DNA of 64,000 nucleotides from Cellulomonas sp. NTE-D12 (GTDB taxonomy: Bacteria; Actinomycetota; Actinomycetes; Actinomycetales; Cellulomonadaceae). The DNA lies in contig NZ_AP026442.1 of assembly GCF_027923705.1 (NCBI RefSeq), positions 2,728,001 to 2,792,000 on the forward strand, written 5' to 3'. This document shows, piece by piece, positions 22,759 to 30,844 of the stretch (the stretch's first letter is position 1; each line of letters opens with the position of its first letter). The position numbers and the translations under genes were made by a program. Under the pieces are notes generated by a model. That model did no database searches. It was not told the DNA's origin and worked only from the letters and a program-made list of their open reading frames with translations.

Positions 22759-23764
22759 CACCCGGCAGCGCGCCGCCCACCGAGGCGGGGTCGGCGTCGA
22801 ACAGGACCTTGAGGTAGCCGCTCAGCGCGTTGCGCAGGTCGACACCTTCCAGGTCGACGACGTGGCTGGCGGGGATCGCGGCGACCGCCACGGCGGCGGA
22901 CGGCACGATGCCGGCCTGCACGATCAGCGGCGCCGCCTGGTCGGGGTGCTCGTTGGTGAACGTGGTGGACAGCTTGTAGTCGTCCAGGAACTGCTTGAGC
23001 GCCGCGGCGTGCTCGGTGGCGAACGCCTTGCGGACCACCAGCACGCCGGTGACCAGCTGAGACGTGCCGCTGGTGACCTTGTTCCACTCGTCGGACAGCT
23101 GCACCACGGTGCGGATGCCCGGGTGGCTCGACGTCAGCACCGTGGCGAAGGGCTGCGGCAGCATCCCGACGGCGCCCGGCGTGGCGGCCAGCACCGCGGC
23201 CACCTCGGTCGGCTCCGACCGGTAGTCCACCTTCACGTCGGTGCCCGGCACCAGACCGTCCTGGCGGAGCAGGTAGTTCAGCACGTACTCCGGCGAAGCC
23301 CCCTTGCCGGACGTCACCACGGTCTTGCCCCGCAGGTCGGCCAGGCCGTGCACCGCCGTCCCGTTCTCCACCACGTCGAGCACGCCGAGCGTGTTCACCG
23401 CGGCCACCTGCACGGCCCCCTTGGTCTTGGCGTAGAGCACCGCCGCGAGGTTGGACGGCAGCAGCGCGACGTCCACCGAGCCCTGCGCCACCAGCGGCAC
23501 CACCTGGTCGGGGGTGCTGTACATGGTGACCTTGTAGTCCTCGGCGGTGGTGCCGGCGGTCGCGTCGCTCATCAGCTTGACCAGGCCCATGGTGGTGGGG
23601 CCCTTGAGCGAGGCGATCCGGACGGTGGTGCGCTCCGCAGGCGTTGCCGACGCCGAGGCCACCTTGGTGGCCGGGGTGGAGGCCGCCGCCTGGGTGCCGC
23701 CGGCACAGCCGGCGAGCAGCGCGGCGACGGCGAGCAGCGGGACGACGAGCGACGTGCGGCGCAT
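22736..23764 (-). CDS. ABC importer substrate-binding lipoprotein of unknown ligand
   Basis: This 342-residue lipoprotein (signal ending LLAGC) is of the NMT1/SsuA-like class. Residues about 47-70 read VRIASLKGPTTMGLVKLMSD, followed by VVPLVAQGSVDVALLPSNLA, LRGKTVVTSGKGASPEYVLN and LPQPFATVL. It begins four bases after the hydrogenase stop and has GAAGGG upstream, so it belongs to the hydrogenase operon. The coupling of an uptake system to an [FeFe]-hydrogenase fusion is unexpected. The ligand cannot be named from sequence. Confidence 0.87.
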   Translation of the reverse strand: MRRTSLVVPLLAVAALLAGCAGGTQAAASTPATKVASASATPAERTTVRIASLKGPTTMGLVKLMSDATAGTTAEDYKVTMYSTPDQVVPLVAQGSVDVALLPSNLAAVLYAKTKGAVQVAAVNTLGVLDVVENGTAVHGLADLRGKTVVTSGKGASPEYVLNYLLRQDGLVPGTDVKVDYRSEPTEVAAVLAATPGAVGMLPQPFATVLTSSHPGIRTVVQLSDEWNKVTSGTSQLVTGVLVVRKAFATEHAAALKQFLDDYKLSTTFTNEHPDQAAPLIVQAGIVPSAAVAVAAIPASHVVDLEGVDLRNALSGYLKVLFDADPASVGGALPGDDFYYQR

Positions 23765-23768
23765 GGCC

Positions 23769-26700
23769 TCAGCCCTTCCGGGTCGGGGTGGTCACCGGCT
23801 CGCGCCGGAACGGTTCGTAGGCGGTGTGCAGCGCGTGGTGCGCCGCCGGGGAGTTCGGTTCCCCATAGGTCTCCTCGTACAGGCGCAGCACGTCCGGGTT
23901 CTCCTGGGACTTGCGGTAGCGAGACGTCTGGTCGATGTTCACCAGCACCTGCTGCCGGGCCGCCATCACGCCGACCTCGGACGGGACCGGGTGCCCGGCG
24001 CCGTTGATGCAGCCGCCCGGGCAGGCCATCACCTCGACCATGTCGTAACCGGTGTCCTCGCCCGCGACGATGCGCCGGACCAGCGGCTCGGCGTTGTTCA
24101 GGCCGCTGATCACCGCGACGCGCACGGTGGCGTCGCCGGCCTGCACGGTGGCCTCCTTGAAGCCCTCGAAACCGCGGACCTCCTCGAACTCCAGGCCCTC
24201 CACCAGCGGTTCGCCGGTCAGCTTCTCCACGGCCATCCGCAGGGCCGCCTCGGCGACGCCGCCGGATGCGCCGAACAGCACGCCGGCGCCGCTGACCAGG
24301 GAGTACGGCGCGTCGAACTCGCCCGGCTCGATGTCCTGCTTCTCCAGCCGCAGCATCTTGGCCATCTCGAGGAACTCGGTGGTGGTCAGCACGGCGTCCA
24401 CGTCACGGATGCCCTCGGGGGCGAACTCCGGGCGCGCGGCCTCGTACTTCTTGGCCAGGCACGGCACGATCGAGACGACGTAGAGGTCGTCCAGGTCGAT
24501 CCCGGCGCGGAACGCGTAGTGCCGCTTCACCGTCGCGCCCATCATCTGCTGCGGGGACTTGCAGCTGGACAGGTGCGGGATCATCTCCGGCCAGCGCCGC
24601 TCGACCAGGTTCACCCAGCCCGGGCAGCAGGACGTGAACAGCGGGGTCACGCCGCCGCCGGTCAGGCGACCGAGCAGCTCGGTGGTCTCCTCCATGATCG
24701 TGAGGTCGGCGGCGAAGGCGAAGTCGAACGCCTTGTCGAAGCCGATCTTGCGCATCATCCCGGCGATGAACGCCGACGCCTGGTCGAACGGGATGCCGAA
24801 CTCGGCGGCGATCACGCTGCGGACGGCGGGGGCGACGAAGCCGACCACCGTCTTGGTCGGGTCGTTGATCGCCGTGAACACCCCGCCGCGCTCGCGCACG
24901 TAGTCCAGGGCGCCGCACGGGCACGCCCGCACGCACTGGCCGCACGACACGCAGTCGGTCTGGTTCAGCGGCAGGCCGTTGTGGGTGCCCACCGTCAGGC
25001 GTCCGTTCTCGAACTGGAACGCCAGGACGCCGGGGCCCTCGATCTCGGCACAGGCGGCGACGCAGCGGCCGCAGCTGATGCACTTGTTGTTGTCGCGGAC
25101 GATGAACGGGTGGTCGCGCACCACCGGCTCGTAGGGCCGCACGTGCAGCGGTGCGGCGAACGTGACGGAGTGGGCGGTGGCCTGGCGGCGCAGGTCGCAG
25201 TCGTTCTGCTTGCCGCAGCCGCAGCTCAGGCAGCGCGCCGCCTCGGCACGGGCCTGCTCCTCCGTCAGGGTCTGCTCGACCTCCTCGAAGGTGCGGATGC
25301 GGCTGGCCACCGGCAGCTCGTCGGGGTGCACGCGCACGCGGCGCTCGCGCACCTCGAACTCGTCGCGCGGCAGGTCCTCCAGCGAGCCGCGGCTGCAGGA
25401 GTAGTCGTCCTGGCTGGGACGCACGTAGCCGCGGGTGAGGAACTCGTCGATCGCGGTGGCGGCACGCCGACCGGCGGCGACGGCCTGGATCACCGTGGCG
25501 GGGCCGGTGGCGCAGTCGCCGCCGGCGAAGATCTTCGACTCCGACGACTCCATGGTGCGGCCGTCGATGTCGATGTCGCCCCAGGCGTTCAGGCGCACCG
25601 GCAGGTCGTTGTAGAGGAAGCCGGTGTCGGTGCTCTGGCCGATGGCACCGATCACGGTGTCGGCCTCGATGATCGTGTCGCTGCCCTCGACCGGCACGGG
25701 ACGACGCCGGCCGGAACGGTCCGGCTCGCCGAGTTCCATGCGCAGGCAGTGCAGCTGCTTGACGCCGCCGGCCTGCGTGATGCGGGTGGGCGCCGCGAGG
25801 AACGTCATCTCGACGCCCTCGTCGATCGCGGCCTCGACCTCCGCCGCCTCGGCCGGCATCTCGTCGCGCGTGCGCCGGTAGAGCAGCCGCACCTTCTCGG
25901 CACCGGCCCGCAGCGCGGTGCGGGCGCAGTCGATCGCGGTGTTGCCGCCGCCGATCACCACGACGGTGCGGCCCAGCGGCACCTCGACGCCCTTGGTGAC
26001 CTCCTCGAGGTACTGGATGCCGAGCCAGACCCCGTCGAGGTTCTCGCCGTCCAGACGCAGCGGGGTGGCCCGCCACGAGCCGATGGCCAGGTACACCGCG
26101 TCGAAGTCGCGCTTGAGGTCCTCCAGCAGCAGCTGGGCGCCCAGCGCCTTGCCGGTGACGATGCTGACGCCCAGCGCCTCGATCACACCGATCTCACGGT
26201 CGAGCGTGCGCTTGGGCAGGCGGTACTCCGGGATGCCGTAGCGCATCATGCCGCCGGCCCGGTCCTGCTTCTCGAACACGGTGACCGCGTGGCCGGCGAT
26301 GGCGGCGTAGTACGCCGCGGAGAGGCCGGACGGGCCGGCACCGATGACGGCGATCCGCTTGCCGGTCGGCTCGGCCACCCGCGGCACCCACGGCAGGCTG
26401 CGGCTCATGTCCCAGTCGGCGGCGAACCGCTTGACGTTGTTGATCGCGACGGGCTCGTCCACCAGGCTGCGACGGCACTCGGCCTCGCAGGGGTGGGGGC
26501 ACACGCGGCCGCACACCGACGGGAACGGGTTGCGGTCCTTGATCACACGGACGGCGGCCTCGTAGTTGCCGTCGGCGACGTGCGCCAGGTACGTCTGGAT
26601 GTCCACGTTCGCCGGACAGGTCTGCACGCACGGGGCGACGCAGTCCGCGTTGTGGTCGCACAGCAGCTGCTGGAGCCGGACCTTCCGGTACGCCTCGAGG

Positions 26701-26963
26701 CGCGGGGTGTGCGTGGTGATCACCATGCCGGGCCGCACGGGCGTCAGGCAGGCCTTCACGTCGCGGGGGTTGGTCTCCCCCACCTCGACGACGCACAGGC
26801 CGCAGCTGCCGTTGGACCGCTTGAGACGGATGTCGTGGCAGAGCGACGGGACCTCGATGTTCTCCTTGTCCAGGGCCTGCAGGATGGTCAGCCCGCCGAA
26901 CACCTGGGTCTCGCGCCCGTTGACCGTGATGGTGATGCGGTCGTCGTCCGAGAGCTCGCGCAT
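23769..26963 (-). CDS. [FeFe]-hydrogenase fused to an FAD/NADPH GltD-like module
   Basis: I choose the ATG at 26963 because GGAGGT stands six bases upstream, giving 1064 residues. Domains in order: a [2Fe-2S] domain (Cys 42, 54, 57, 72); a GltD-like region with Cys-rich lead (CVAPCVQTCPA, CGRVCPHPCEAEC), an FAD loop (GAGPSGLS near 208-215) and an NADPH loop (VIGGGNTAIDCA); two [4Fe-4S] clusters (CISCGRCVAAC, CVSCGQCVRAC); and an H-cluster domain. The H-cluster motifs are TSCCPGW (Cys 779-780), VPCLAKKYE (Cys 835) and VMACPGGCINGAGHP (Cys 981, 985), so every cluster ligand is present. It should couple NAD(P)H, perhaps with ferredoxin, to H2 in the cytosol. HydE, HydF and HydG, needed for maturation, are not in the window. 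Confidence 0.9.
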   Translation of the reverse strand: MRELSDDDRITITVNGRETQVFGGLTILQALDKENIEVPSLCHDIRLKRSNGSCGLCVVEVGETNPRDVKACLTPVRPGMVITTHTPRLEAYRKVRLQQLLCDHNADCVAPCVQTCPANVDIQTYLAHVADGNYEAAVRVIKDRNPFPSVCGRVCPHPCEAECRRSLVDEPVAINNVKRFAADWDMSRSLPWVPRVAEPTGKRIAVIGAGPSGLSAAYYAAIAGHAVTVFEKQDRAGGMMRYGIPEYRLPKRTLDREIGVIEALGVSIVTGKALGAQLLLEDLKRDFDAVYLAIGSWRATPLRLDGENLDGVWLGIQYLEEVTKGVEVPLGRTVVVIGGGNTAIDCARTALRAGAEKVRLLYRRTRDEMPAEAAEVEAAIDEGVEMTFLAAPTRITQAGGVKQLHCLRMELGEPDRSGRRRPVPVEGSDTIIEADTVIGAIGQSTDTGFLYNDLPVRLNAWGDIDIDGRTMESSESKIFAGGDCATGPATVIQAVAAGRRAATAIDEFLTRGYVRPSQDDYSCSRGSLEDLPRDEFEVRERRVRVHPDELPVASRIRTFEEVEQTLTEEQARAEAARCLSCGCGKQNDCDLRRQATAHSVTFAAPLHVRPYEPVVRDHPFIVRDNNKCISCGRCVAACAEIEGPGVLAFQFENGRLTVGTHNGLPLNQTDCVSCGQCVRACPCGALDYVRERGGVFTAINDPTKTVVGFVAPAVRSVIAAEFGIPFDQASAFIAGMMRKIGFDKAFDFAFAADLTIMEETTELLGRLTGGGVTPLFTSCCPGWVNLVERRWPEMIPHLSSCKSPQQMMGATVKRHYAFRAGIDLDDLYVVSIVPCLAKKYEAARPEFAPEGIRDVDAVLTTTEFLEMAKMLRLEKQDIEPGEFDAPYSLVSGAGVLFGASGGVAEAALRMAVEKLTGEPLVEGLEFEEVRGFEGFKEATVQAGDATVRVAVISGLNNAEPLVRRIVAGEDTGYDMVEVMACPGGCINGAGHPVPSEVGVMAARQQVLVNIDQTSRYRKSQENPDVLRLYEETYGEPNSPAAHHALHTAYEPFRREPVTTPTRKG

Positions 26964-27095
26964 GCCGTGACCTCCGTTGGCCAGGACCTGCGTGCACCGC
27001 GTCGTCGCGCTGCCCGCCGTCGCCTGTTTCCGGACCGGCTCCGGTGCCGGTTCGGGTTCTGCTGCGACGGTACGGCGGCCCCCTGCCGACATCGT

Positions 27096-27109
27096 CGGAC
27101 TTCGGACCT
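27096..27109. promoter_or_regulatory. Possible single DosR-like box upstream of the hydrogenase operon
   Basis: CGGACTTCGGACCT lies about 135 bases before the hydrogenase start and agrees partly with the DosR half-box. It is a single, imperfect site, so the call is weak. Confidence 0.25.
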
Positions 27110-27121
27110 AGGGCAGCACGG

Positions 27122-27151
27122 GGCCCCGGTGCCGCTGTGCGGCCCGGGGCC
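27122..27151 (-). terminator. Intrinsic terminator after the thioredoxin gene
   Basis: CCGGGGCC / GGCCCCGG arms flank a 14-base loop, 18 bases past the thioredoxin stop in the leftward direction. It separates the sulfur genes from the hydrogenase operon on the same strand. Confidence 0.65.
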
Positions 27152-27168
27152 TGGTCACCGGACGGACG

Positions 27169-27531
27169 TCAGTGGGTCTGCTCGGCCACCTTCCGGCGCA
27201 CCTCGTCCATGTCGAGCGCGCGCGCCTGGGCGATCAGGTCGTCGAGGGCCCGACCGGGCAGCGCGCCCGCGTCCTCGAACAGCAGCACGCCGTCGCGGTA
27301 GATCATCAGCGTCGGGATCGCGCTGATGCCCAGACGACCGGCGAGCGCGTGCTCGGCCTCGGTGTCCAGCTTCGCGAACGTGATGTCAGGGTTCTTCTCG
27401 GAGGCCTTGCTGAACACCTGGGCGAACATCCGGCACGGTGCGCACCAGGAGGCCCAGCAGTCGACCAGGACGATGCCCTCGGCGTCGACGGTGGGCTGGA
27501 ACGTGCTCGCGGTGAGGTCGACGGTCGCCAT
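27169..27531 (-). CDS. Thioredoxin
   Basis: This 120-residue single-domain thioredoxin has the WCAPC active site (DCWASWCAPCRMFAQVF) and the cis-Pro in SAIPTLMIYRDG. The C-terminus is extended by about 15 residues relative to the core fold. It lies 12 bases after the DUF2892 gene and is likely co-transcribed with it, divergent from the rhodanese, so reduction of protein persulfides or disulfides is a reasonable role. Confidence 0.92.
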   Translation of the reverse strand: MATVDLTASTFQPTVDAEGIVLVDCWASWCAPCRMFAQVFSKASEKNPDITFAKLDTEAEHALAGRLGISAIPTLMIYRDGVLLFEDAGALPGRALDDLIAQARALDMDEVRRKVAEQTH

Positions 27532-27543
27532 CAGGGATCCCGC

Positions 27544-27759
27544 TCAGCGCGCCACGCGGTCGGCCGGCCGCGTCGACAGGTGCAGGGCCTTGTACAGCGG
27601 GCAGAACCCGACGGCGGCGGTGCCGGCCAGCAGCGCGGCCAGGACGATCAGCACCACGCCGAGCGCGCTGCCGACCCCGACCTGCAGCAGGACGACCACC
27701 AGGACGACGGCCGCGACCGCTCGCACGATCCGGTCGGTGGAACCCATGTTGCGTGGCAC
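27544..27759 (-). CDS. DUF2892 (YgaP-like) membrane protein
   Basis: The GTG at 27759 has GGAGG seven bases upstream and gives 71 residues; an ATG at 27747 lacks a ribosome site. NMGSTDRIVRAVAAVVL, two membrane helices and GFCPLYKALHLST are the DUF2892 signature. In other bacteria this domain anchors rhodaneses in the membrane. Here a separate rhodanese gene is divergent across the shared control region. Confidence 0.85.
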   Translation of the reverse strand: MPRNMGSTDRIVRAVAAVVLVVVLLQVGVGSALGVVLIVLAALLAGTAAVGFCPLYKALHLSTRPADRVAR

Positions 27760-27835
27760 GACGAGCCTCCAGTCTCCGCCGAGTCGGCACCGGTCCGACG
27801 GACCGCGCCCCCCTACCTCGTCGAGAACCTATGGT

Positions 27836-27851
27836 ATACCCCTGGGAGTAT
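27836..27851. promoter_or_regulatory. CsoR/CstR-like operator in the rhodanese promoter
   Basis: ATACCCCTGGGAGTAT is an inverted repeat (ATACCCC against GAGTAT with one mismatch), closely like the TA-flanked C/G-core operators of CsoR-family sensors. It lies 20-35 bases before the rhodanese start, where a -10 is expected, and could also control the divergent DUF2892-thioredoxin pair. Confidence 0.6.
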
Positions 27852-27870
27852 CCAGCGACAAGGAGGAACC

Positions 27871-28194
27871 GTGTCCGAGGTCGACCTCGCCGCCTTCGCG
27901 GCAGCCCACGCCGACGGCGCGCTCGTCATCGACGTCCGCGAGCCGCACGAGTACGTCGACGGTCACGTGCCGGGCGCACGGCTGCTGCCGGTGGACCACG
28001 TGCCGCTGCGCACCACCGAGCTGCCGCGGCGCGAGCGCGTCTACGTCGTCTGCGAGAGCGGCAACCGGGCGCGCTCGGTCGTCGGCATGCTGCGGGCGCA
28101 GGGTCTGGACGCCCTCAGCCTGCGGGGCGGCACCGCCGCCTGGCGCGCTGAGGGCCGGCCCCTGGTCACGGGCCCGCGCGCCAACCTGGGCTGA
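27871..28194 (+). CDS. Single-domain rhodanese sulfurtransferase
   Basis: The GTG at 27871 follows AGGAGG and gives 107 residues. The domain shows VIDVREPHEYVDGHVPGA, the catalytic loop VCESGNRARS with the persulfide-carrying Cys, and LRGGTAAWRAEG. The CsoR-like operator and the divergent DUF2892-thioredoxin genes suggest a persulfide-detoxifying set. Confidence 0.92.
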   Translation: MSEVDLAAFAAAHADGALVIDVREPHEYVDGHVPGARLLPVDHVPLRTTELPRRERVYVVCESGNRARSVVGMLRAQGLDALSLRGGTAAWRAEGRPLVTGPRANLG

Positions 28195-28265
28195 CGTTCG
28201 CCGGACCCTTGCCTTCCCCTCGCCGCCCGTTCCTGGAGTCGCGAGTCGCGGCGGGTGGGCCCGGA

Positions 28266-28296
28266 CCCGCCGCGGAGTCGTACGCTCCGCGGCGGG
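28266..28296. terminator. Bidirectional terminator between rhodanese and UDP-glucose pyrophosphorylase genes
   Basis: A perfect 12-bp stem (CCCGCCGCGGAG / CTCCGCGGCGGG) with a TCGTACG loop sits between two convergent genes and can serve both. Confidence 0.75.
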
Positions 28297-28310
28297 CCGG
28301 CGCCCGAGAG

Positions 28311-29693
28311 TCAGCCGCCGAGGCGGGTGCCCTCCGGCACGTAGCGGGGGGTGCCCTCGTCGGCCAGCGTCACGTCGCCCGTGGCGACCACGCCGCGCGC
28401 GAACGTCCAGTCGCCCCGCACGGTGAACGAGCTCGCCCCGCGCAGCGACGGTGCACCGGCCGGGAAGTGCGCGTCGAACGCCGAGATCGTCTTGTAGTGC
28501 GTCGAGTCGAGGTCGACCAGCGGCGCCGGCTCGGTGACCAGGTCCAGCGTCGCCGTCTCGGACAGCTGGTAGGCGTCGGACCGCAGCAGCAGCAGGTCGT
28601 TGGTCGTCTTCACCGGCAGGAAGCGGGAACGCGGGACGACGATGGCGGTGGCGCCCTCGAACACCTCGATCGCGGCGCCCATGGCGGACTCGACCTGGAT
28701 CACCTGCGGGGACGACGGGTCCGTCGGGTCCACCGTCTTGGAGTTGCGGATCATCGGCAGGCCGAGCACCCCGTGCCGCTCGTTGAGCGTGCGGCGCAGC
28801 GCCGCCAGGTCGAACCACAGGTTGTTGGTGTGGAAGTACGGGTGCCGGTGCTCGTCGGTGAAGTAGTCCATCTCCTCCGGCGCCGTCTGCGCGGTGTCGC
28901 GCAGCACCAGCCGGCCGTCCGAGCGGCGGATCGCCAGGTGGCCGCCCTTGCGGTCGGCGGCGGTGCGGCGGCACAGCTCGGCGGCGTAGGGGGCGCCCGA
29001 CTCGGCGAACCAGCCGGCGATGCGCGGGTCCGGGGCGGCACCGAGGTTGTCGGAGTTGGACACCGACGCGTACGCGAAACCGGCGTCGAGCAAGGCGTCG
29101 AGCACGCCGGACGCCTCGATGGCCGTGTAGAGGTCGCCGTGGCCGGGCGGGCACCACTCGAGCGACGGGTCGGCGGGCCACGAGACGGGCGTCAGGTCGT
29201 CCGCGCGCAGCTTGGGCTCGCGGTTCTGCAGGAAGTCGAGCGGCAGCTCGCCCACCTTGAGGTCCGGGTAGGCCGCCAGCGCGTCCAGGCTGTCCTGCTG
29301 GGTGCGGAACGAGTTCATCAGGATCAGCGGCAGGCGGGCGCCGTACCGGGTCCGGGCGGTGCGCACCTGCCGGGCGATCACGTCGAGGAAGCTCAGCCCC
29401 TCGCGCACCGGCAGCAGCGACTTGGCGCGGTCCATGCCCATCGAGGTGCCCAGGCCGCCGTTGAGCTTGATGATCGCGGTGCGGGCGAGGGCGTCACGGG
29501 CGTCCGTCGGCGGCACCTCGACGGCGTCCAGGCTCGGCGGGTCCAGCAGCGGGGTGATGTCGTCCTCGCGGATCAGGCCCGTCGCCCCTGCCTCGAGGTC
29601 GCGGTAGTACCCGGCGAACACCTCGACCGCCGCGGGCGCGACGCCAGCCGCACGCATCTTCTCCACGGCCAGCCGCAGACCCTCGTCGCTCAT
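28311..29693 (-). CDS. UTP-glucose-1-phosphate uridylyltransferase, eukaryotic-type (UDPGP family)
   Basis: This 460-residue enzyme makes UDP-glucose. Signatures are IIKLNGGLGTSMGMDRAKSL (nucleotide-binding loop), LMNSFRTQQDSL, EWCPPGHGDLYTA, ASVSNSDNLGA and NNLWFDL, followed by the C-terminal left-handed beta-helix. It is the UDPGP type found in some actinobacteria and eukaryotes rather than GalU. The ATG at 29693 has a GGAAGGG ribosome site. The product could feed the UDP-sugar epimerase/decarboxylase gene 2 kb away. Confidence 0.9.
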   Translation of the reverse strand: MSDEGLRLAVEKMRAAGVAPAAVEVFAGYYRDLEAGATGLIREDDITPLLDPPSLDAVEVPPTDARDALARTAIIKLNGGLGTSMGMDRAKSLLPVREGLSFLDVIARQVRTARTRYGARLPLILMNSFRTQQDSLDALAAYPDLKVGELPLDFLQNREPKLRADDLTPVSWPADPSLEWCPPGHGDLYTAIEASGVLDALLDAGFAYASVSNSDNLGAAPDPRIAGWFAESGAPYAAELCRRTAADRKGGHLAIRRSDGRLVLRDTAQTAPEEMDYFTDEHRHPYFHTNNLWFDLAALRRTLNERHGVLGLPMIRNSKTVDPTDPSSPQVIQVESAMGAAIEVFEGATAIVVPRSRFLPVKTTNDLLLLRSDAYQLSETATLDLVTEPAPLVDLDSTHYKTISAFDAHFPAGAPSLRGASSFTVRGDWTFARGVVATGDVTLADEGTPRYVPEGTRLGG

Positions 29694-29870
29694 CTCAGCC
29701 CTTCCGCAACCCGTCGCAGTGCCGACCGGCACCGGCCACCGAGCAGTATCGCGTGGCAACCCGTGGAAGGGGCGACCGGGGACGGCCCGCGACCCGCCCG
29801 CTAGGTTGGGCCACGCCCGCATGGACGGACGGCCCGCGGGCGGTCGGAGCGACGCGAAAGGAGGACGACG

Positions 29871-30320
29871 ATGGCCGGGTACGCGCACAACATCGCCCTG
29901 GTTGCCCACGACAACAAGAAGGTGGAGCTGCTGCGCTGGGCGGAGTTCAACCGCGGCACGCTGTCCCACCACCACCTCTACGCCACCGGCACCACGGGCA
30001 CCATGCTCGAGTACGAGCTGGGGCTGCCCGTGACCCGGCTGCTGTCCGGCCCCGTGGGTGGCGACCAGCAGATCGGCGCCAAGATCGCCGAGGGCGCGAT
30101 CGACATGCTCGTCTTCTTCTGGGACCCGCTGGAGCCCCAGCCGCACGACCCGGACGTCAAGGCCCTGCTGCGCATCGGCGCGGTGTGGAACGTGCCGATG
30201 GCGTGCAACGTCGCCACCGCGGACATGCTGATCTCGTCCCCGCTGCTGGCCACCGACTGGAACGCGAACCGGCCTGACATCACGCCGCGCGGCTGGGAGG
30301 GTTCGGCGCCGGTCGCCTGA
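29871..30320 (+). CDS. mgsA: Methylglyoxal synthase
   Basis: This 149-residue enzyme turns dihydroxyacetone phosphate into methylglyoxal and phosphate. Conserved features are the IALVAHDNKKVEL start (catalytic and phosphate-binding Asp/Lys), TGTTGTMLE, LSGPVGGDQQIGAKIAEG and VFFWDPLEPQPHDPDVKALL. AAAGGAGG stands upstream of the ATG. The enzyme relieves phosphate-limited glycolysis. Confidence 0.95.
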   Translation: MAGYAHNIALVAHDNKKVELLRWAEFNRGTLSHHHLYATGTTGTMLEYELGLPVTRLLSGPVGGDQQIGAKIAEGAIDMLVFFWDPLEPQPHDPDVKALLRIGAVWNVPMACNVATADMLISSPLLATDWNANRPDITPRGWEGSAPVA

Positions 30321-30390
30321 ACCGGCCGAGCGGGCCGAGCGGGCCGACGGGAAAACGCGCGCCCACATTGTGAACACGCGCACATGTGAA

Positions 30391-30431
30391 AGGGCGGCGG
30401 CGAGACGCGTTCACGTCTGCACCGCCGCCCT
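30391..30431. terminator. Strong terminator between mgsA and the small membrane protein gene
   Basis: AGGGCGGCGG and CCGCCGCCCT form a perfect 10-bp stem, and the enclosed sequence adds an AGACG/CGTCT inner stem. It lies between two convergent genes. Confidence 0.75.
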
Positions 30432-30474
30432 CCTGCAGTCGCGCCCCCTGGCGCGCCACATTTGGCCTACCGGC

Positions 30475-30630
30475 TTACACGGTCGAGCGACCGCGACCCA
30501 CCAGCCAACCGATCAGGCTGATGACCAGCAGGGCGATTCCGATCCACAGCAGGATCTTCGCTGCCGTGACGGCGACGCCGAGGACGATCATCACGACGCC
30601 GACGATGATGAGAATGAGCCACAGAGCCAT
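30475..30630 (-). CDS. Small two-helix membrane protein
   Basis: The ATG at 30630 has GGGAG upstream and gives 51 residues: two hydrophobic helices (ALWLILIIVGVVMIVLGVAV and ILLWIGIALLVISLIGWLVG) and a short basic end. It resembles small hydrophobic actinobacterial stress proteins, but I cannot place it in a named family. Further upstream in-frame codons lack a ribosome site. Confidence 0.65.
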   Translation of the reverse strand: MALWLILIIVGVVMIVLGVAVTAAKILLWIGIALLVISLIGWLVGRGRSTV

Positions 30631-30844
30631 GGGACAGCTCCCTTCGCTGAGCGGACGGCGGCGGTAAGCCACCTGGGAAAGATCGTCACCCGGCTTTCAC
30701 AGGTTCGCATCCGGAACGATTCGGACCGCCGGCGCCCGGGGTCTGCGGGGACGCCTTCTGACCGTTCGCACGGGCCGTCCGAGGGGCTCGCGCGGGCCCT
30801 CGTCCCCAGATGCGGGGGCCTGCGGGCCGGGTGATGGTGGAGGC

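Noticed and set aside
21338..23764. ABC transporter considered as a molybdate importer, given the Mo-cofactor genes in the window
   Set aside because: The binding protein is of the NMT1/SsuA-like class, not ModA, and the genes are 15 kb from the Mo-cofactor cluster in a separate operon.
23547..27326. 1259-codon open frame on the plus strand opposite the hydrogenase
   Set aside because: It is antisense to a gene with all expected motifs and is rich in Arg, His, Ala and Gly without domains. This is the usual third-position GC artefact.
30640..30720. Possible general-stress sigma promoter (GTTCC ... GGGTGA on the minus strand) for the 51-residue membrane protein
   Set aside because: Spacing and both elements deviate from known SigB/SigF consensus, so it was not listed as a feature.
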